In this document: piece after piece, positions 1 to 5,803 of the stretch | Position numbering within the stretch: position 1 is the first letter of the stretch | Layout: each line of letters starts with the position of its first letter | Virus record (IMG/VR): IMGVR_UViG_3300038306_000017 | Coordinates: 1-24,666 of that record | Direction: 5' to 3' (one strand) | Source: a virus | Length of the DNA stretch: 24,666 bases | Position numbers and translations under genes: made by a program | The notes under the pieces: model-generated | What the model was told of the DNA's origin: nothing | Seen by the model: only the letters and a program-made list of their open reading frames with translations | Databases searched by the model: none

Positions 1-2
1 GG

Positions 3-104
3 GAGTTTGTAGAAAAGTATTTCACACTGGATGAAGTAGACGCTCTCAGAGGAGCTGTCAAGGCTAGAGTAGCAGAGAAGGTAAAGAAAATAATCGCAGC
101 CTAA
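3..104 (+). CDS. C-terminal end of an unidentified protein (partial)
   Basis: An open frame runs in from the left edge and stops with TAA at 102-104, giving the last 33 residues of a protein. The visible tail is charged and helical-looking (EFVEKYFTLDEV..., ending VKKIIAA). It is followed 20 bases later by a strong intrinsic terminator, as expected for the last gene of a plus-strand transcription unit. Too little remains to name a family, and the function is unknown. The frame is the only one of the three plus frames that stays open to this stop. Confidence 0.6.
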   Translation, partial: EFVEKYFTLDEVDALRGAVKARVAEKVKKIIAA

Positions 105-122
105 TCTAACCAGTAAACAATC

Positions 123-147
123 AAGCCGGCTTTATGCCGGTTTTTTT
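123..147 (+). terminator. Rho-independent terminator
   Basis: The arms CCGGC (126-130) and GCCGG (136-140) pair around a TTTAT loop. The stem can extend by a G-U and two A-U pairs into 123-125/141-143, and a run of seven T follows at 141-147. This is a textbook intrinsic terminator. It closes the partial gene on its left and separates it from the early promoter at 260-288. Confidence 0.9.
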
Positions 148-259
148 GTGTCTAAAATCCAGAGATAGGCTTCCATATATTCGATTTAAGCGTACTTTAT
201 ATAGTAAGTAATACCTAAGCCTGCCTAAAAGCTAATCATTGAAGCTATATACCTTGAGT

Positions 260-288
260 TTGACATTAGAGCATTATTATGAGATAAT
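260..288 (+). promoter_or_regulatory. Sigma70-type promoter for the early region
   Basis: A perfect -35 box TTGACA (260-265) is followed by a 17-base spacer and GATAAT (283-288), which matches the -10 consensus at 5 of 6 positions. It lies in a gene-free stretch between a terminator and the first early gene, with a predicted start near 295. Its position and match quality suggest that host RNA polymerase starts early transcription here. The repeated 16-base palindrome begins about 28 bases downstream of the predicted start. Confidence 0.78.
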
Positions 289-322
289 GTTTACATCAAT
301 CAAGGAATACCAGATTGGAATG

Positions 323-338
323 GCATAACATGTTATGC
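323..338. repeat. 16-bp palindromic repeat, copy 1
   Basis: The sequence GCATAACATGTTATGC is a perfect palindrome. This copy lies between the early promoter and the first early gene, ending 28 bases before its ATG. The same word recurs exactly at 978-993 and with one change at 4127-4142. As DNA it could be a dimer-binding operator. As RNA it could form a 6-bp stem with a CAUG loop. Confidence 0.85.
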
Positions 339-366
339 GTTAATAATAATTAAATAGAGGTGGTAT

Positions 367-975
367 ATGTACGATACTCATGCAATGGAAATTTCAGAGC
401 ATGCCTTAAAAACGCCAAAGGGTTTACTAGATGTAATTACGTTTGTATTTACTACAATCCAGCAACCCTTGAGCAGTTGTAAAAATCAATTGAATGATAT
501 TGATTTGCATGGCACTGAAAGCAAGTATTTATTTGGTAGCAAAAGAGCCGGATTAAAATACGCAATGGAAAATAAAACCAGATTATTTTGGAAGGTGCAA
601 GAATTACAGAAGGAATCACTAGAAAATATTGATACAGTCTGTAAAGCTGTGAGATTATTCATGGAAGTTCCCGGATTGGGAGCTGTAAAGGCTTCATTTG
701 TATGTCAAATGTTAGGCTTTAACGTGTCATGTATTGACAGTCATAACTTAAATAGGCTAGGAATGGAATTAAAAGATGTAACAATTCCTAATTCATTGAC
801 AGAAAAAACCAAGATGAAAAAAATAAAAGCCTATGTACACTTGACACAGAGAAAAGGTACTGTATACTGGTGGAACTCGTGGTGTGATTATGTAGCCAGT
901 AAAGGTGGCATGAATAAAACATTAACGACAGGTAATGAAGTGAGTGCATTCCATGTGGAGTGCGTAATTAGATAA
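367..975 (+). CDS. Helix-hairpin-helix protein, DNA glycosylase-like core
   Basis: 202 residues, first gene of the early region, with a good ribosome site (GAGGTGG) ahead of the ATG. Residues 101-117 read VPGLGAVKASFVCQMLG, a helix-hairpin-helix of the type that grips the DNA backbone. It is followed by an aspartate at D124 in CIDSHN. In HhH-GPD base-excision glycosylases such as the endonuclease III and MutY families, a hairpin like this precedes the catalytic aspartate by a similar distance, so a DNA-binding or base-removing role is possible. The usual catalytic lysine and the [4Fe-4S] cysteines of endonuclease III are not obvious, and the rest of the protein is not recognised. It could equally be a catalytically dead DNA-binding early protein. 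HhH fold: fairly confident; enzymatic role: inference only. Confidence 0.7.
   Translation: MYDTHAMEISEHALKTPKGLLDVITFVFTTIQQPLSSCKNQLNDIDLHGTESKYLFGSKRAGLKYAMENKTRLFWKVQELQKESLENIDTVCKAVRLFMEVPGLGAVKASFVCQMLGFNVSCIDSHNLNRLGMELKDVTIPNSLTEKTKMKKIKAYVHLTQRKGTVYWWNSWCDYVASKGGMNKTLTTGNEVSAFHVECVIR
841..868 (+). promoter_or_regulatory. Possible internal sigma70-type promoter
   Basis: TTGACA (841-846), a 16-base spacer and TATACT (863-868) lie inside the 3' part of the HhH gene, pointing at the small-gene cluster that starts at 1011. The match is good, but it sits in coding sequence in an AT-rich genome, so chance is possible. Confidence 0.35.
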
Positions 976-977
976 TA

Positions 978-993
978 GCATAACATGTTATGC
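978..993. repeat. 16-bp palindromic repeat, copy 2
   Basis: An exact copy of GCATAACATGTTATGC, placed directly after the stop codon of the HhH gene and ending 17 bases before the ATG of the next gene. The flanks are partly alike in copies 1 and 2 (AAT before, CGT after), so the conserved element may be slightly longer than 16 bases. Confidence 0.85.
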
Positions 994-1010
994 GTAATAG
1001 AGGAGAAGTA

Positions 1011-1283
1011 ATGGATTTGAAAAAAAGAATTGACTCAATAACTAATAACAGAATGTTTCATCAAGAGGGTTTTGAAAGTGGCATTAAAGATTTATTAGTA
1101 ACTGGTGCCTTTCATGACTGGTTAGATATATATACAATGCAAAGCATTTCTAGGTACTATAGCATTTCATGGATAGAACTGGTAGAATATGCAATTGATG
1201 AGCTTGGTTATGACAGTGGTAATGAAAACATAGATAAATTTTTTACTGATAAATTTGGAGATAGAGATGAGTATTACAGCTAA
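1011..1283 (+). CDS. Small early protein of unknown function
   Basis: 90 residues. The start at 1011 is chosen because GAGGAGAAG lies just upstream. An in-frame ATG at 990 falls inside the palindromic repeat and has no ribosome site. The protein begins MDLKKRIDSITNNRMF, is rich in aromatic and acidic residues and ends DKFGDRDEYYS. I do not recognise a family. It is the first of a string of small genes and overlaps the next by 17 bases. Soluble; no membrane segment or metal-binding motif is seen. Confidence 0.7.
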   Translation: MDLKKRIDSITNNRMFHQEGFESGIKDLLVTGAFHDWLDIYTMQSISRYYSISWIELVEYAIDELGYDSGNENIDKFFTDKFGDRDEYYS

Positions 1284-1527
1284 TGAAATAGATGAAAGAA
1301 CTATAACAGTTGAACGAATGACTGGTAATGGTACAAAGGAAATTACTAGAGATGACTTCATTAAAGTATGGGTGGACCATGCAAGCTTATGGTCATTGGT
1401 AGACTATGATGAGATAACAGTAATGCAAGTAATGGTAGATGAGATTAAAGCTGGCATTACAGAACTAGCTGGTCATAGTTGGGATTTAAAATATGAAAGA
1501 AAGGAGAAGCGTAATGATAAGTTATGA
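1267..1527 (+). CDS. Small early protein of unknown function
   Basis: 86 residues starting MSITANEIDER at the ATG at 1267, which has GGAGATAGAG upstream. A longer reading from the TTG at 1255 would put that ribosome site inside the gene. The gene overlaps its neighbours on both sides, so translation is likely coupled. The protein is acidic with several aromatic residues (VWVDHASLWSLVDYDE) and ends in a charged tail. No known domain is visible. Probably a cytoplasmic accessory or host-takeover protein, which is inference from position only. Confidence 0.65.
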   Translation: MSITANEIDERTITVERMTGNGTKEITRDDFIKVWVDHASLWSLVDYDEITVMQVMVDEIKAGITELAGHSWDLKYERKEKRNDKL

Positions 1528-1738
1528 AGGTGAAAGATATAATGTACAATTATCAACTGAAGTTACAGAGGAGAAAGCAAAGGAATTTGAAGATTGGTTT
1601 GATGATAACATTGGAACTGATTTACAAAAAGACACAGACTATGATGGAGTTTCAACATATGTCATGTGTGATATAACTAATGTAGAACTTAGAATGATTG
1701 AGGACTATGAAGATAATTATTTAATTGGAGAAGCGTAA
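1514..1738 (+). CDS. Small acidic early protein
   Basis: 74 residues starting MISYEGERYNVQL. The ATG at 1514 follows AAGGAGAAGCGTA, so it is preferred over the ATG at 1493, which lacks a ribosome site. The protein is strongly acidic, especially in the second half (EDWFDDNIGTDLQKDTDYDG and IEDYEDNYL). Small acidic phage proteins often mimic DNA or bind host enzymes, but nothing here identifies a target. The stop codon overlaps the next start as TAATG. Confidence 0.65.
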   Translation: MISYEGERYNVQLSTEVTEEKAKEFEDWFDDNIGTDLQKDTDYDGVSTYVMCDITNVELRMIEDYEDNYLIGEA

Positions 1739-1947
1739 TGAGCATAGTTCTTGACACGCCAGACCAGATACATGACTTTAGACATAGAACTTTATTGATT
1801 GGTTTGGAAACTGAAATTAAATTTCCCGGTCATCAATTAACTAGAGGTCGTACTTGTTACGCTAGAATTAAATCTGAGTTTGGATTAAAAGGTAACAAAC
1901 AAAAAGTGTACGACCAATTTAAACAACTGATAGAGGAGAAAACGTAA
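1738..1947 (+). CDS. Small early protein of unknown function
   Basis: 69 residues starting MSIVLDTPDQIHDFRHRTLL. The ATG shares bases with the previous stop (TAATG) and is preceded by GGAGAAGCGTA, almost the same junction as at 1514. The C-terminal half is basic (GHQLTRGRTCYARIKSEFGLKGNKQK), unlike its acidic neighbours, so nucleic acid binding is possible. No family is recognised. It ends in EEKT with another TAATG overlap at 1947. Confidence 0.7.
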   Translation: MSIVLDTPDQIHDFRHRTLLIGLETEIKFPGHQLTRGRTCYARIKSEFGLKGNKQKVYDQFKQLIEEKT

Positions 1948-2123
1948 TGCCAAAGTATAACTATACCGTAATGGTAGAAGGACAGAAGCAACTGGAAACC
2001 ACTAGCTTAGATGAAGCAGAAAAGTTTAAACTTGCAAAAGAACAAGAAGGTGGTTATAATGTAACTATAAAAAGACATTGGTACATGGACGAACTTATAA
2101 CACAGGAGAAAGATAATGACTAG
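1947..2123 (+). CDS. 58-residue early protein
   Basis: The frame starts with MPKYNYTVMVEGQKQLE behind GAGGAGAAAACGTA and stops with TAG at 2121-2123, overlapping the next gene by 8 bases. The alternation KYNYTVMVEG...YNVTIKRHWYMDEL suggests a small beta-strand fold with one helix (LDEAEKFKLAKEQEG). No family is recognised. The excellent ribosome site and the tight fit between its neighbours support a real gene despite its length. Confidence 0.65.
   Translation: MPKYNYTVMVEGQKQLETTSLDEAEKFKLAKEQEGGYNVTIKRHWYMDELITQEKDND
2032..2060 (+). promoter_or_regulatory. Weak candidate promoter
   Basis: TTGCAA (2032-2037), a 17-base spacer and a perfect TATAAT (2055-2060) lie within the 58-residue gene. 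The -35 box matches only 4 of 6, so this is a low-confidence candidate. Confidence 0.2.
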
Positions 2124-2313
2124 CAACAGCTTTAGTTTTATGAAGGAAGGTTTTGACTGGCAACAAGCACAGTCTAAAGATATGCAAGAATTAGATAGAC
2201 ATGACTCTGACGAACAGGAATTATTAGAGGAACAAATACGTATGAGGAATGATGACTTGCGTGATGAGTATAGAGAGCGAGGATTGGACCCTCGTGATTT
2301 TTGGAGCGAGTAA
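2116..2313 (+). CDS. Small highly charged early protein
   Basis: 65 residues starting MTSNSFSFMKEGFDWQQAQ, with AGGAGAAAGATA before the ATG. The middle is a dense run of charged residues likely to form one long helix (LDRHDSDEQELLEEQIRM, then RNDDLRDEYRERGLD). It ends RDFWSE and its stop overlaps the next start as TAATG. Function unknown; small helical charged proteins of this kind are often protein-binding inhibitors or adaptors, but that is only a possibility. Confidence 0.65.
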   Translation: MTSNSFSFMKEGFDWQQAQSKDMQELDRHDSDEQELLEEQIRMRNDDLRDEYRERGLDPRDFWSE

Positions 2314-2537
2314 TGAACCTAACAATATATACAAGTGATGTAAGAAACTTTGATGAGGAAGTGGATAAACACTTTGATGTTAAAGACTGGCATGGTTCTG
2401 GATTGTTTGACAAAGATGATAGGCTTTCTTTAGATAACTACAAGTATGGACTTGAACCTTACACATATATCAGTATAATGGTGGATATGCAAGAACAGAT
2501 TAACGAACTAAAGGAGATACTAAATGGCAAACCCTAA
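2313..2537 (+). CDS. Small early protein of unknown function
   Basis: 74 residues from the ATG at 2313, which forms a TAATG overlap with the previous gene and has GGAGCGAG upstream. An upstream in-frame TTG at 2301 would bypass that site. The protein (MNLTIYTSDVRNFDEEVDKHF...) has a beta-like N-terminus and a C-terminal helix (MVDMQEQINELKEIL). No family is recognised. It overlaps the next gene by 14 bases. Confidence 0.65.
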   Translation: MNLTIYTSDVRNFDEEVDKHFDVKDWHGSGLFDKDDRLSLDNYKYGLEPYTYISIMVDMQEQINELKEILNGKP

Positions 2538-2691
2538 CAATAATATGAACATGTATAACCAAGCATTGCAAATCAATAGAGATTTAAAGAAAAGAATTGA
2601 CAAAGCTAATGAAATAATAGATAATCTATTAGAAGTTAACGAGCACTTACAATATTTACATGACTTAAAGGAGTATCTAAATGGCAGATAA
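2524..2691 (+). CDS. 55-residue helical early protein
   Basis: The frame runs MANPNNNMNMYNQALQ... to a TAA at 2689-2691, with AAAGGAGATACTAA before the ATG. After an asparagine-rich start, most of it should be one amphipathic helix (INRDLKKRIDKANEIIDNLL onward), so a coiled-coil oligomer is plausible. It overlaps both neighbours by 11-14 bases. Function unknown. A near-consensus promoter lies inside it. Confidence 0.6.
   Translation: MANPNNNMNMYNQALQINRDLKKRIDKANEIIDNLLEVNEHLQYLHDLKEYLNGR
2597..2625 (+). promoter_or_regulatory. Internal sigma70-type promoter
   Basis: TTGACA (2597-2602), a 17-base spacer and GATAAT (2620-2625): exactly the same hexamers and spacing as the early promoter at 260-288. 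It would start transcription near 2632, ahead of the genes at 2681, 2920 and 3216. It lies in coding sequence, so it could be coincidental, but identity in both boxes and the spacer length argues otherwise. Confidence 0.55.
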
Positions 2692-2923
2692 GAATGGAAT
2701 AGAAAGAACTTATGCTAACAAAGATGAGTATGACTTTGAAGGTGGTGAGGTATATGATGGACCAGACTTCGATACTTACACAGTAAAGGTAAAGTGGACA
2801 GGTACCATTGCTTCCTTTAACATCATGGCTGAAAATGGTTCAGAAGCAATCAAGATAGCCAATGAAAAGCTAGACATGGAAAGTAATGGACTAATACATT
2901 TTGAATCAGAGGTAATGAAATGA
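2681..2923 (+). CDS. Small acidic early protein
   Basis: 80 residues starting MADKNGIERTYANKDEYDF, with AAAGGAGTATCTAA upstream. A central strand-like segment (DTYTVKVKWTGTIASFNI) is followed by a helix (GSEAIKIANEKLDM), a layout seen in small alpha/beta phage proteins of unknown function. Its stop codon is read through the ATGA overlap with the next start at 2920. No catalytic motif is seen. Confidence 0.68.
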   Translation: MADKNGIERTYANKDEYDFEGGEVYDGPDFDTYTVKVKWTGTIASFNIMAENGSEAIKIANEKLDMESNGLIHFESEVMK

Positions 2924-3219
2924 GTGAATATTATTTTGATAGAGTAAATTCTAAAGGTGAAGTTATATTTAAAAGAGATACTAATGAAAGCTTAGAGGAT
3001 GTTGAGAAGTATTTAAACTCTAAAAGCATAGAGTATGAGGTTAAAGAACAAGCTCATATGATAAAAGTATTTACAAAAGGTAGGGATTATTCTTACTACT
3101 ATACAACAGGAAGGTGGGCACCATATAAAAAATATTTAGGTGGCTATCCTAAAAAACATTACCATTCAAAAGGTATAGAAGATTTTATAACAAGGTTTAT
3201 ACAGGGAGAAAAAAAGTGA
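2920..3219 (+). CDS. Small tyrosine- and lysine-rich early protein
   Basis: 99 residues starting MSEYYFDRVNSKGEVIFKRD, opened by an ATGA overlap with the preceding gene and with AGAGGTAATGAA upstream. It contains many tyrosines and lysines (for example YSYYYTTGRWAPYKKYLGG) and is basic in its second half, in contrast to the acidic proteins around it. Binding to nucleic acid is possible. The family is not recognised. Its stop overlaps the GTG start of the following zinc-ribbon gene. Confidence 0.68.
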   Translation: MSEYYFDRVNSKGEVIFKRDTNESLEDVEKYLNSKSIEYEVKEQAHMIKVFTKGRDYSYYYTTGRWAPYKKYLGGYPKKHYHSKGIEDFITRFIQGEKK

Positions 3220-3392
3220 GATGCCGAGCATGTAACAAACAACTGAACGATAACGAGTCAGTGTATAAAGACAGTGAAACAGGTGAATACTTAGACATGT
3301 GTAACAACTGTATCCGTAAGAGCTATGCAAGTTTTGACTTGGAAGGTGATGATGATAGAAAATATGTTGAAACTTTGTTTACAAAATTATAA
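3216..3392 (+). CDS. Cys4 zinc-ribbon protein, GTG start
   Basis: 58 residues read from a GTG at 3216, which forms a GTGA overlap with the previous stop and sits behind GGGAG. No ATG in this frame allows a useful product. The N-terminus is MRCRACNKQL and is followed by DMCNNCIRKS, so two C-x2-C pairs about 28 residues apart should hold one zinc ion, as in small phage zinc ribbons with the pattern 'CRACNK...GEY.D.CN.C'. Such proteins usually bind nucleic acid or a protein partner; the partner here is unknown. Last gene before the structured leader, and the promoter at 3378-3406 overlaps its end. Confidence 0.72.
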   Translation: MRCRACNKQLNDNESVYKDSETGEYLDMCNNCIRKSYASFDLEGDDDRKYVETLFTKL

Positions 3393-3406
3393 TAGTATGT
3401 TATAAT
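3378..3406 (+). promoter_or_regulatory. Sigma70-type promoter for the replication module
   Basis: TTTACA (3378-3383) matches 5 of 6, with a 17-base spacer and a perfect TATAAT (3401-3406). It spans the end of the zinc-ribbon gene and the start of the only long gap before the replication genes. The predicted start near 3413 would give the SSB mRNA a leader of about 260 bases. Confidence 0.7.
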
Positions 3407-3676
3407 ATTATTATAGATATATATAAAGTAATAAAGGATAAAGAAAGGTAATAAGTAATAGCTATTAATAGCTATTATTAGGTAGCATAGAGGTTCTTCA
3501 AGGTAAACTTATGTTGTGCATAGAGGACCCTGTATTGTTAGGTTTTAATTAACCTCCTTACACTGTATGTGGAGTTTGTTTATCCCCTTTGTGTTACCTA
3601 CTAATAGTTTTTATATTAGCAATCATTATGATGTCGTGATTGTTGATACTTTTAATAGACATCAGAGGATATAATT
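3393..3676 (+). other. Structured AT-rich leader ahead of the replication genes
   Basis: 284 bases without a credible gene. It holds a 22-base perfect palindrome made of two tandem AATAGCTATT units (3456-3477), two copies of GCATAGAGG (3485-3493 and 3518-3526), a hairpin AGGTT/AACCT (3540-3544/3551-3555), a hairpin CTAATA/TATTAG (3601-3606/3614-3619), and a 7-bp pairing TGATGTC/GACATCA (3629-3635/3658-3664) whose right arm ends just before the SSB ribosome site. It could be a regulatory 5' leader, a replication origin, or both. No conserved riboswitch class is recognised. Confidence 0.55.
3456..3477. repeat. 22-bp palindrome of two tandem 10-bp units
   Basis: The unit AATAGCTATT, itself a palindrome, occurs twice head to tail (3457-3466 and 3467-3476). 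With one flanking base each side, the whole 22 bases is a perfect inverted repeat. It lies about 50 bases downstream of the promoter at 3378-3406. It could be a tandem operator, a cruciform or origin element. Confidence 0.7.
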
Positions 3677-4123
3677 ATGGCAGTAGCAATCGGTGAAGCA
3701 CTATACCCCGCTCTTTTTGAGCCTAAGGTAGATAAATACACACCAACACCCGGAGTTTATTCAATAGACTTGAAGGTAACTGATGAAGAAAGGGATAGAC
3801 TAATAGCATCTGGGTTAAAACCTAAACAAAAAGATGCTAATGTGTTTGTGTTTAAGCGTAAGCCTATCACAGCTAAAGGTAACCACATGCCTGCACCTAC
3901 AGTAGTAGATGAGAACAAGCATGGTTGGGATAGTGCAGTTAAAATTGGTAATGGTTCACAGGTAAAGGTAGCATACTCTACTTACGAACACCAAGCGACT
4001 GATGTTTATGGTCTTGGTAAATCTTTAGATGCAGTACAGGTGGTGAGCCTTGTTGAATACTCTGGTGGTGGCAATGCCATCGATGAGTTTGATGCAGTAA
4101 CTAAGGAAGATGTTCCGTTCTAA
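3677..4123 (+). CDS. Single-stranded DNA-binding protein, T7 gp2.5-like
   Basis: 148 residues, start chosen by AGAGGATATAATT before the ATG. The body fits a single OB-fold with alternating strands (GVYSIDLKVT near 26-35, NVFVFKRKP near 55-63, SQVKVAYSTYEH near 94-105). The C-terminus is acidic and ends KEDVPF, closely resembling the DDDIPF tip of bacterial SSB and the acidic aromatic tail of T7 gp2.5, which recruit polymerase and helicase. It would coat single-stranded DNA at the replication fork. Its position directly before primase-helicase and polymerase supports the call. The long structured leader suggests leader-level control. The palindrome and a hairpin follow its stop codon. Confidence 0.82.
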   Translation: MAVAIGEALYPALFEPKVDKYTPTPGVYSIDLKVTDEERDRLIASGLKPKQKDANVFVFKRKPITAKGNHMPAPTVVDENKHGWDSAVKIGNGSQVKVAYSTYEHQATDVYGLGKSLDAVQVVSLVEYSGGGNAIDEFDAVTKEDVPF

Positions 4124-4126
4124 TAG

Positions 4127-4142
4127 GCATAACATGTTATGT
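4127..4142. repeat. 16-bp palindromic repeat, copy 3 (one mismatch)
   Basis: GCATAACATGTTATGT differs from copies 1 and 2 only in the last base. It starts 4 bases after the SSB stop codon and ends 50 bases before the primase-helicase ATG. Like the other copies it sits in a short gap just ahead of a gene. Confidence 0.82.
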
Positions 4143-4143
4143 C

Positions 4144-4173
4144 TGGCTACTCTGTAATGGGGTAGCCACTTTT
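4144..4173 (+). terminator. Hairpin with short T tract between SSB and primase-helicase
   Basis: TGGCTAC (4144-4150) pairs with GTAGCCA (4162-4168), a 7-bp stem with an 11-base loop, followed by CTTTT. It could be a partial terminator or RNA-stabilising hairpin that keeps SSB expression above that of the helicase. The T tract is short, so full termination is unlikely. Confidence 0.45.
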
Positions 4174-4192
4174 AATTTAACTGGGATAGATT

Positions 4193-5803
4193 ATGGAACA
4201 GCAAGATGGCACCTTTGTCCAACATGAACCATGTCCAGAGTGTGGCAGTAAAGATAACCTAGCAAGGTACTCTACTGGTCAAGGATATTGTTTTGGTTGT
4301 GGACATTGGGAAGGACCTAACGGTCAAAGTAAAGCTGAACCAATTATAGAGGATAAGAGTATGGAATTATTTACAGGTAACAGTGGTGCCATAGTAGATA
4401 GAGGTATCAACGAGGATGTAGTACGAAAGTATGGGGTTACCTTACAGTATGGAGAGGATGGTTTAATCAAGAAGCATTGCTATCCATACCATGATGCTGA
4501 CAATGGTGAGCATCTAGGTAATAAGGTACGGACTGTTGAGTCTAAGGACTTTCTATATGATGGTAACAGTAAAGATGTAGGACTATTTGGAGAGAACATA
4601 TTCAAGGGTGGTGGTAAGTACATCACAGTCTGCGAGGGCGAGCTTGATGCAATGAGTGTTCACCAAATGTTCGGTAACAAGTACGCATCAGTCAGTCTAC
4701 GCACTGGCTCTAAGGGTGCGAAGAATGATATTAAGCGTAGCCTTGAGTACCTAGAGTCATTCGACTGGGTAGTGTTGTGCTTTGACACAGACAAGGCAGG
4801 TAAGGAAGCGACCAAGAGTGTAGTAGATTTGTTCTCACCTAATAAAGTTAAGGTGTGTAACCTGTCACTCAAGGATGCTAACGAGATGCTACTAGCAGGT
4901 AAGATTAGTGACTTCACCAGAGCATGGTGGGATGCTAAACCTTACAGACCTGATGGTATTGTAGCTAGTGAGGACACATGGAACATATTGACAGAGGAGA
5001 TACGTGTTGAGTCTGTTCCTTATCCTTGGGTTGGCGTCAATGATTTAACTTATGGCTTCCGTAAGGGTGAGCTTGTAACTATTACAAGTGGCTCTGGCAT
5101 GGGTAAATCTCAAATGGTCAGAGAGCTGGAACATTACTTGCTCAATGCAACTGATGAGAACATAGGTATCTTAGCTTTGGAGGAGAGCGTAAAGAATACT
5201 ACGCTAGGTGTTATGTCCATTGAAGCTAACAAACCATTGCACCTCAACATGCAAGATGTAGATGACAGTGAGCTTAAAGGTTACTGGGATAAGACTATGG
5301 GCAAAGGTCGTGTGTTTATGTATGACCACTTCGGTAGTACCAGTGAGGATAACTTACTCTCTAAGGTACGCTACCTAGCTAAAGGTTTGGATTGTAAGTG
5401 GATTGTACTAGACCACCTGTCTATCGTAGTCAGTGACCAAGAGGTACTTGATGAGCGTAAAGCTATTGACAGTATCATGACTAAGTTACGACAGCTCGTA
5501 CAGGAAACAGGCATAGGCTTATTCCTTGTTTCTCACTTGCGTAGACCAATGGGTAAAGGTCATGAAGAAGGTGGACAGATAAGTCTATCAGAGCTTCGTG
5601 GTTCAGCCAGTATTGCACAGCTCTCCGACATGGTGATTGGCTTAGAAAGAAATCAACAAGCAGAGGACCCAGTTGTTCGCAACACTACGATACTTAGAGT
5701 CTTAAAGAATAGATTCAGTGGACTCACTGGTCCTGCATGTTCTCTACATTACGACAAAGAAACTGGTAGAATGAAGGAAACAGATTCAGTGGGAGAATTT
5801 TAA
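4193..5803 (+). CDS. Bifunctional DNA primase-helicase, T7 gp4-like
   Basis: 536 residues. An N-terminal zinc-binding domain has CPEC (C14, C17) and CFGC (C33, C36). A TOPRIM primase core follows, with CEGELDA (E148) and CFDTDKAG (D198, D200). The C-terminal RecA-like helicase has Walker A GSGMGKS (300-306), Walker B WIVLDHLS (403-410), SHLRRP (447-452) and KNRFSG, whose R507 is a candidate arginine finger by comparison with T7 gp4. The protein should unwind the fork as a hexameric ring and make RNA primers for lagging-strand synthesis. It lies between SSB and polymerase, and its stop overlaps the polymerase start as TAATG. All key residues are present. Slightly shorter than T7 gp4 (566 residues). 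Confidence 0.95.
   Translation: MEQQDGTFVQHEPCPECGSKDNLARYSTGQGYCFGCGHWEGPNGQSKAEPIIEDKSMELFTGNSGAIVDRGINEDVVRKYGVTLQYGEDGLIKKHCYPYHDADNGEHLGNKVRTVESKDFLYDGNSKDVGLFGENIFKGGGKYITVCEGELDAMSVHQMFGNKYASVSLRTGSKGAKNDIKRSLEYLESFDWVVLCFDTDKAGKEATKSVVDLFSPNKVKVCNLSLKDANEMLLAGKISDFTRAWWDAKPYRPDGIVASEDTWNILTEEIRVESVPYPWVGVNDLTYGFRKGELVTITSGSGMGKSQMVRELEHYLLNATDENIGILALEESVKNTTLGVMSIEANKPLHLNMQDVDDSELKGYWDKTMGKGRVFMYDHFGSTSEDNLLSKVRYLAKGLDCKWIVLDHLSIVVSDQEVLDERKAIDSIMTKLRQLVQETGIGLFLVSHLRRPMGKGHEEGGQISLSELRGSASIAQLSDMVIGLERNQQAEDPVVRNTTILRVLKNRFSGLTGPACSLHYDKETGRMKETDSVGEF

Noticed and set aside
3393-3676. A tRNA or known riboswitch in the leader
   Set aside because: The hairpins do not assemble into a cloverleaf, and no conserved riboswitch core could be recognised by eye.
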